A DNA stretch of 64,000 bases. Origin: Carnobacterium inhibens subsp. inhibens DSM 13024. Lineage in GTDB: Bacteria > Bacillota > Bacilli > Lactobacillales > Carnobacteriaceae. The stretch spans positions 2,470,501-2,534,500 of the forward strand of contig NZ_JQIV01000006.1 of assembly GCF_000746825.1 (NCBI RefSeq). The letters are read 5' to 3'. Positions within the stretch are counted from its first letter, which is position 1. Each line of letters starts with the position of its first letter. The notes under the pieces are model-generated. The model was given only the letters and a program-made list of their open reading frames with translations. It made no database searches and was not told the origin of the DNA. This document shows positions 60,602 to 64,000 of this stretch, in pieces. Both the position numbers and the translations under genes were made by a program.

Positions 60602-63600
60602 ATGATCACTCTATACGATAAATTAGAAACCGATTTTGAACATAATGGAATTGGAAGTCTGGACCAAAATATTATTGATCCTAAAATACATTGGATTGAT
60701 AATGGAATTTTTTCTTTTGAGTTTGAATACCCGTTGTTTGCAAAGCATGGATTAGAAATAACGAATAGCTCAATCATTAAAGCAAGGGATCCTGAACAGG
60801 ATAACTTGTTTTTTGTTTATAAAGTAGTACCAAGTATGGGTTATATAAAAGTATACGCGTATCAAATGTTTTATAAATTGGCCTTTAATACCATTACTGA
60901 TACGTTTATTGTCAATAAAACAGGTCAAGGTTCTCTTTCACAAATGTCTGGAGCCACACAGTACCCGCACAAGTTTAAATTCGCTAGTGATATTTTAAAT
61001 ACAGCTAATTCAAGAGTTGTTCGGAAGAATCCAGTAGAGTTTTTACTGGATGGTAATCTGGATAACTCTTTTGTTAATCGCTGGGGTGGCCACATTATCC
61101 GACATGGTTTTAATATTAGTATGAATCAACATTATGGCAGCAATAAAGGCTATACGATCAGACATAAAAAAGACTTGATTGGTTACGAAGCTGTTATTGA
61201 TGAATCCACAGTAGTAACTAGAATACGTCCTGTTGGGTATGATGGTTTGATATTGCCTGAACTATTCATTGATAGTCCTTTAATCAATCATTACCCTGAA
61301 CCGCGAATACAAGAGTATGAGTATTCTGATGTAAAGGTAGGGACAGAAGAAGGTGAGTTCCCTACAGCTGCATTGGCTTACGCTGAATTAAGACGTTTAG
61401 CTAAATTAGAATACAGTCAAAATAAAGTAGATGTCCCAAACGGTGTATACAAAATTGATTTTGTAAACTTAAAAGAAACTGAAGAATATAAAAACTTTAT
61501 TCCTTTAAAACAAATTTTACCAGGTGATGTAGTAGCCGTTAAGCACGTAGAAGATGGTGTAAACATCACCGCTCAAATGGTGGAGTACAATTGGAATCCT
61601 TTATTAAAAGAATACATTGATCTTACTTTAGGGAATTACGAAAAAAGTTTTACGTCTACGGTCAATAAATTAGATAAAATTCAAACGGATTTAAAAGATC
61701 TTAATGATCAAATTGAATTAGTTTATTTATCCGCAAATGGAAAGAACCAAATCCATACAGGAGAAATTGAACCGGTTATAAATCAGAACAGTACTGAAGG
61801 TGATTTATGGTTTAGAAAAAATGGCGATAAAACGGAGATGTGGATTCTAAGGAAAGTCAATAGTGCACTACAATGGGTTCTTGAGTTATCAGATGCTACT
61901 CAAGAAGAATTGAGAGCAGAATTAGAAGCTATAATTGGACAGGTAGCATTAGATCGTATTAAAACAGAGCAAGATATCAAAAACGCCATTCAAGAAGCCA
62001 ATGATTATGCTGAATTTTTATCTGTAAAGTGGGATGAAGATTTTAACCTTGAAGTAAATAAAATCAATATAGATATTAATGATGCAAGGACTGCTGCTAT
62101 TGCTGATGCTAAAAGTTATACGAATACTAAAACGACGGAACTAAATAACTATTTAGAAACCGTCAAACTAGATGTTCTTTCTATTTCGAATAAAGCGAAT
62201 GATGCAATAATAAAAGCAGATAAATCAATAGCAGATGTAGGGTTTATGAAGCTGGATTTAACTGCAGTAACAACCAGGGCAAATGATGCCTTTAGTACAG
62301 CCCAAAATTCATTAACAGAAGCAACTAAAGCTTTAAATAAGGCAACAGCTATAGAGACTATTACAGGAACGTTAACGACTAATTATGATGCTTTAACAAG
62401 AACTGTTGGTTTAAAAGCGGATAAAGAAGTCGTTAATATCCTTAATCAAACGGTAGATAAGCATACACTGGATATTAAGGCGAATGCTGAAGGGTTGAAA
62501 GTGAAAGCCGATGCTAGTCTAGTTAACACAATAAAAGGTACTGTAGATAACCATACGGCTGAATTAGGTATTCAAGCACAAGCAATCAATGCACGATTGA
62601 CAACTATACAAGTAGATAATCTTTTATCCACAAAAAAATACGTTAATGAGGCTACTTTATCAGCCACGTCAAATACATGGAGTTTAGCATTAACACAAGT
62701 GAGTAATGAGTTGAGTAATTTAAATGTTGGTGACAGAAATCTAGTACTTGCATCTAATAAAACAGTAAAACCGGGAACAAGCTACAACTTCGCCAATTAC
62801 ACATTATCAGAAAATTGGTCGGTTGGTTCAGAGTATACCGTAGTTATTAAAGCCGATTTCAAAACCGGAAAAGACATTGGGGTTTACTATAATGGCGGAA
62901 CTTTTGTGTTTAAAAGAATTCAGTATGATGCGGTTAAAGGTGTGTATATCGGAACCGGTGTCGTAACCACTGCAAACCTGGGGAGTACAACTGTATTAAA
63001 CGAAGTTTATTTATTTCAATTTCCAAATGATTCATTTGCCTTAAATGTTGAGTGGATTAAAATAGTCAAAGGAAACAAAGCTTCTGCAGATTGGACACCA
63101 GCGCCTGAAGATCAAGCTACGCTTGAACAATTCACAACTTTAGATATAAAAGTAAACGGTATTCAAACGACTGTTGGTGACAAAGCTGATAAAACACAAG
63201 TTACCCAATTAGCTAATCAATGGAATCAAACAACAACATTAGCTAATGGACATACGGGTCAAATCAGCAACTTAGGAGAGCAGATTGATTTAAGGGTAGT
63301 TAAAGGTGATGTAATTGGGCAAATCACTGTAGAAGCTGGAAGAACGCTCATTAAAAACGGACAGTTATTGCTTGACGCAGACACTTACATCATGGGTACT
63401 ACTTTTGCAAATGATATTAAAGCCAAATCTTTAGAATCTGTCTATGCTGACATCGCTACCTTAAGAACTAAATTCTTAACAGCAGATGTGATTACTTCCG
63501 TTCATTTAAAAGTCGATAATGCCATGATGGATAAACTAACCGCAACTACTGCAGTAGTTAATTATTTGTTTACTAAGACGGCTTTTGTAGATAATTTAAA

Positions 63601-64000
63601 CGCCAAAACATTGACTGCTATTACTGCAAACATTGCGACTATTCGATCTCAAGTACTAATCGCTAATGTTGTAGATGCAACCATGCTTAAAGCTGATGTA
63701 GCTACGATAACTAAGTTATTTGCTACAGCAGCTAATGTTAATATCCTGACATCTAATTCAGCCTTTATAACCAATATAAAGGCTATTGATATTTCAGCAG
63801 ACAAAATTAAAACAGGAATACTAAATGCTGCCAATGTAACTATTATTAACTTGGATGCTTCAAAAATCACTTCAGGTATATTAACGTCAATCAATATTAC
63901 CGGTTCTAAAATCACTAACCCATTCTCAATAACTGCTGAGGGAGCTACCATGACTGGTACCACTACTATTTCCGGAAACTATACAGTTGATTATAGAATA
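60602..64000 (+). CDS. Tail-tip endopeptidase/receptor-binding protein (continues past window)
   Basis: An open frame from ATG at 60602 to the last base, 1133 codons with no stop. Residues 1-380 follow the prophage tail endopeptidase (Tal) fold. EGDLWFRKNGDKTEMWI near 400 and long coiled-coil repeats (KADKEVVNILNQT, THTLDIKAN-like) follow. A beta-sandwich carbohydrate-binding-like module (about 710-840, GDRNLVLASNKTVKPGTSYN onward) may bind the cell wall. The last 250 residues are a repeat-rich shaft with A, N, I and T. Confidence 0.88.
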   Translation, partial: MITLYDKLETDFEHNGIGSLDQNIIDPKIHWIDNGIFSFEFEYPLFAKHGLEITNSSIIKARDPEQDNLFFVYKVVPSMGYIKVYAYQMFYKLAFNTITDTFIVNKTGQGSLSQMSGATQYPHKFKFASDILNTANSRVVRKNPVEFLLDGNLDNSFVNRWGGHIIRHGFNISMNQHYGSNKGYTIRHKKDLIGYEAVIDESTVVTRIRPVGYDGLILPELFIDSPLINHYPEPRIQEYEYSDVKVGTEEGEFPTAALAYAELRRLAKLEYSQNKVDVPNGVYKIDFVNLKETEEYKNFIPLKQILPGDVVAVKHVEDGVNITAQMVEYNWNPLLKEYIDLTLGNYEKSFTSTVNKLDKIQTDLKDLNDQIELVYLSANGKNQIHTGEIEPVINQNSTEGDLWFRKNGDKTEMWILRKVNSALQWVLELSDATQEELRAELEAIIGQVALDRIKTEQDIKNAIQEANDYAEFLSVKWDEDFNLEVNKINIDINDARTAAIADAKSYTNTKTTELNNYLETVKLDVLSISNKANDAIIKADKSIADVGFMKLDLTAVTTRANDAFSTAQNSLTEATKALNKATAIETITGTLTTNYDALTRTVGLKADKEVVNILNQTVDKHTLDIKANAEGLKVKADASLVNTIKGTVDNHTAELGIQAQAINARLTTIQVDNLLSTKKYVNEATLSATSNTWSLALTQVSNELSNLNVGDRNLVLASNKTVKPGTSYNFANYTLSENWSVGSEYTVVIKADFKTGKDIGVYYNGGTFVFKRIQYDAVKGVYIGTGVVTTANLGSTTVLNEVYLFQFPNDSFALNVEWIKIVKGNKASADWTPAPEDQATLEQFTTLDIKVNGIQTTVGDKADKTQVTQLANQWNQTTTLANGHTGQISNLGEQIDLRVVKGDVIGQITVEAGRTLIKNGQLLLDADTYIMGTTFANDIKAKSLESVYADIATLRTKFLTADVITSVHLKVDNAMMDKLTATTAVVNYLFTKTAFVDNLNAKTLTAITANIATIRSQVLIANVVDATMLKADVATITKLFATAANVNILTSNSAFITNIKAIDISADKIKTGILNAANVTIINLDASKITSGILTSINITGSKITNPFSITAEGATMTGTTTISGNYTVDYRI

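Larger units (their letters stand above)
34343..64000. mobile_element. Siphovirus-type prophage, left end to window edge
   Basis: Integrase next to prfC, a leftward lysogeny module, rightward early genes, then packaging, head and tail genes in the order usual for temperate long-tailed phages of Firmicutes. All structural genes seen are intact. Lysis genes and the right attachment site lie beyond 64,000, so its total length and completeness cannot be judged. Confidence 0.95.

Noticed and set aside
63649-63963. 104-codon frame opposite the tail-tip gene
   Set aside because: Hydrophobic-looking antisense reading of repetitive coding DNA, no promoter or binding site.

Overview
The window is AT-rich, with the codon habits, strong GGAGG-type ribosome binding sites and gene order of a low-GC Gram-positive bacterium of the order Lactobacillales. 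The protein sequences read most like Carnobacteriaceae (Carnobacterium or a close relative); that genus call is inference from sequence feel and synteny, not from a search. Positions 1 to about 34,342 are chromosome. From about 34,343 to the right edge runs a single prophage that is not finished when the window ends.

Chromosome. The left edge holds the end of thrS, then the infC-rpmI-rplT operon behind a structured leader with an attenuator. Two tandem, closely similar oligopeptide-binding lipoproteins (oppA) follow, then a glutamyl aminopeptidase (pepA), a HemY-like oxidase, a metallo-hydrolase and a lipoate ligase. From trpS on, the order follows the Bacillus subtilis trpS-opp-spx-mecA-coiA-pepF-spxH-relQ-nadK-rluD stretch. 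The oppA position between trpS and oppB is empty here, the binding-protein genes lying instead 6.5 kb away next to rplT. This block combines peptide uptake (OppA, OppBCDF) with peptide breakdown (PepA, PepF, M42 peptidase), and stress proteolysis control (Spx, its two Clp adaptors MecA and SpxH) with the alarmone synthetase RelQ. MgtE, a ComEC-like beta-lactamase-fold protein overlapping a DUF3006 gene, a GNAT enzyme, an M42 peptidase, an AI-2E family permease, NADH oxidase, a thermonuclease-like protein and release factor 3 (prfC) complete the chromosome.

Prophage. A tyrosine integrase abuts the 3' end of prfC. The lysogeny module (leftward) has int, a DUF4352 membrane protein, an unknown gene and a self-cleaving LexA-type cI repressor. 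The switch region to the right has two back-to-back promoters. Each has one copy of a TACG-N7-CGTA operator lying in its -35/-10 spacer; a third copy lies between them and a fourth inside cro. The early module (rightward) has cro, an antirepressor, an excisionase-like protein, a DnaD-type replication protein with 15-bp iteron-like repeats, RecU, about 15 small genes, MazG, SSB, an HNHc nuclease and an ArpU late regulator. A structured RNA leader with its own terminator separates ArpU from the late genes. The late module has an HNH nuclease, a GC-rich cos-like segment, the small and large terminase, portal, ClpP-type protease, capsid, connectors, tail tube, G/GT chaperones with a -1 frameshift site, tape measure, Dit and a long tail-tip protein that runs off the window. 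Lysis genes and attR are not in view. This is a temperate, probably cos-packaging, long-tailed (siphovirus-type) phage.

The least explained parts are two small structured RNAs in the prophage (about 35,616-35,707 and 47,553-47,695), a reversed gene in the early operon whose ribosome binding site can be paired away (38,779-39,083), and the four-operator switch. No CRISPR array, tRNA, rRNA or insertion sequence was seen.
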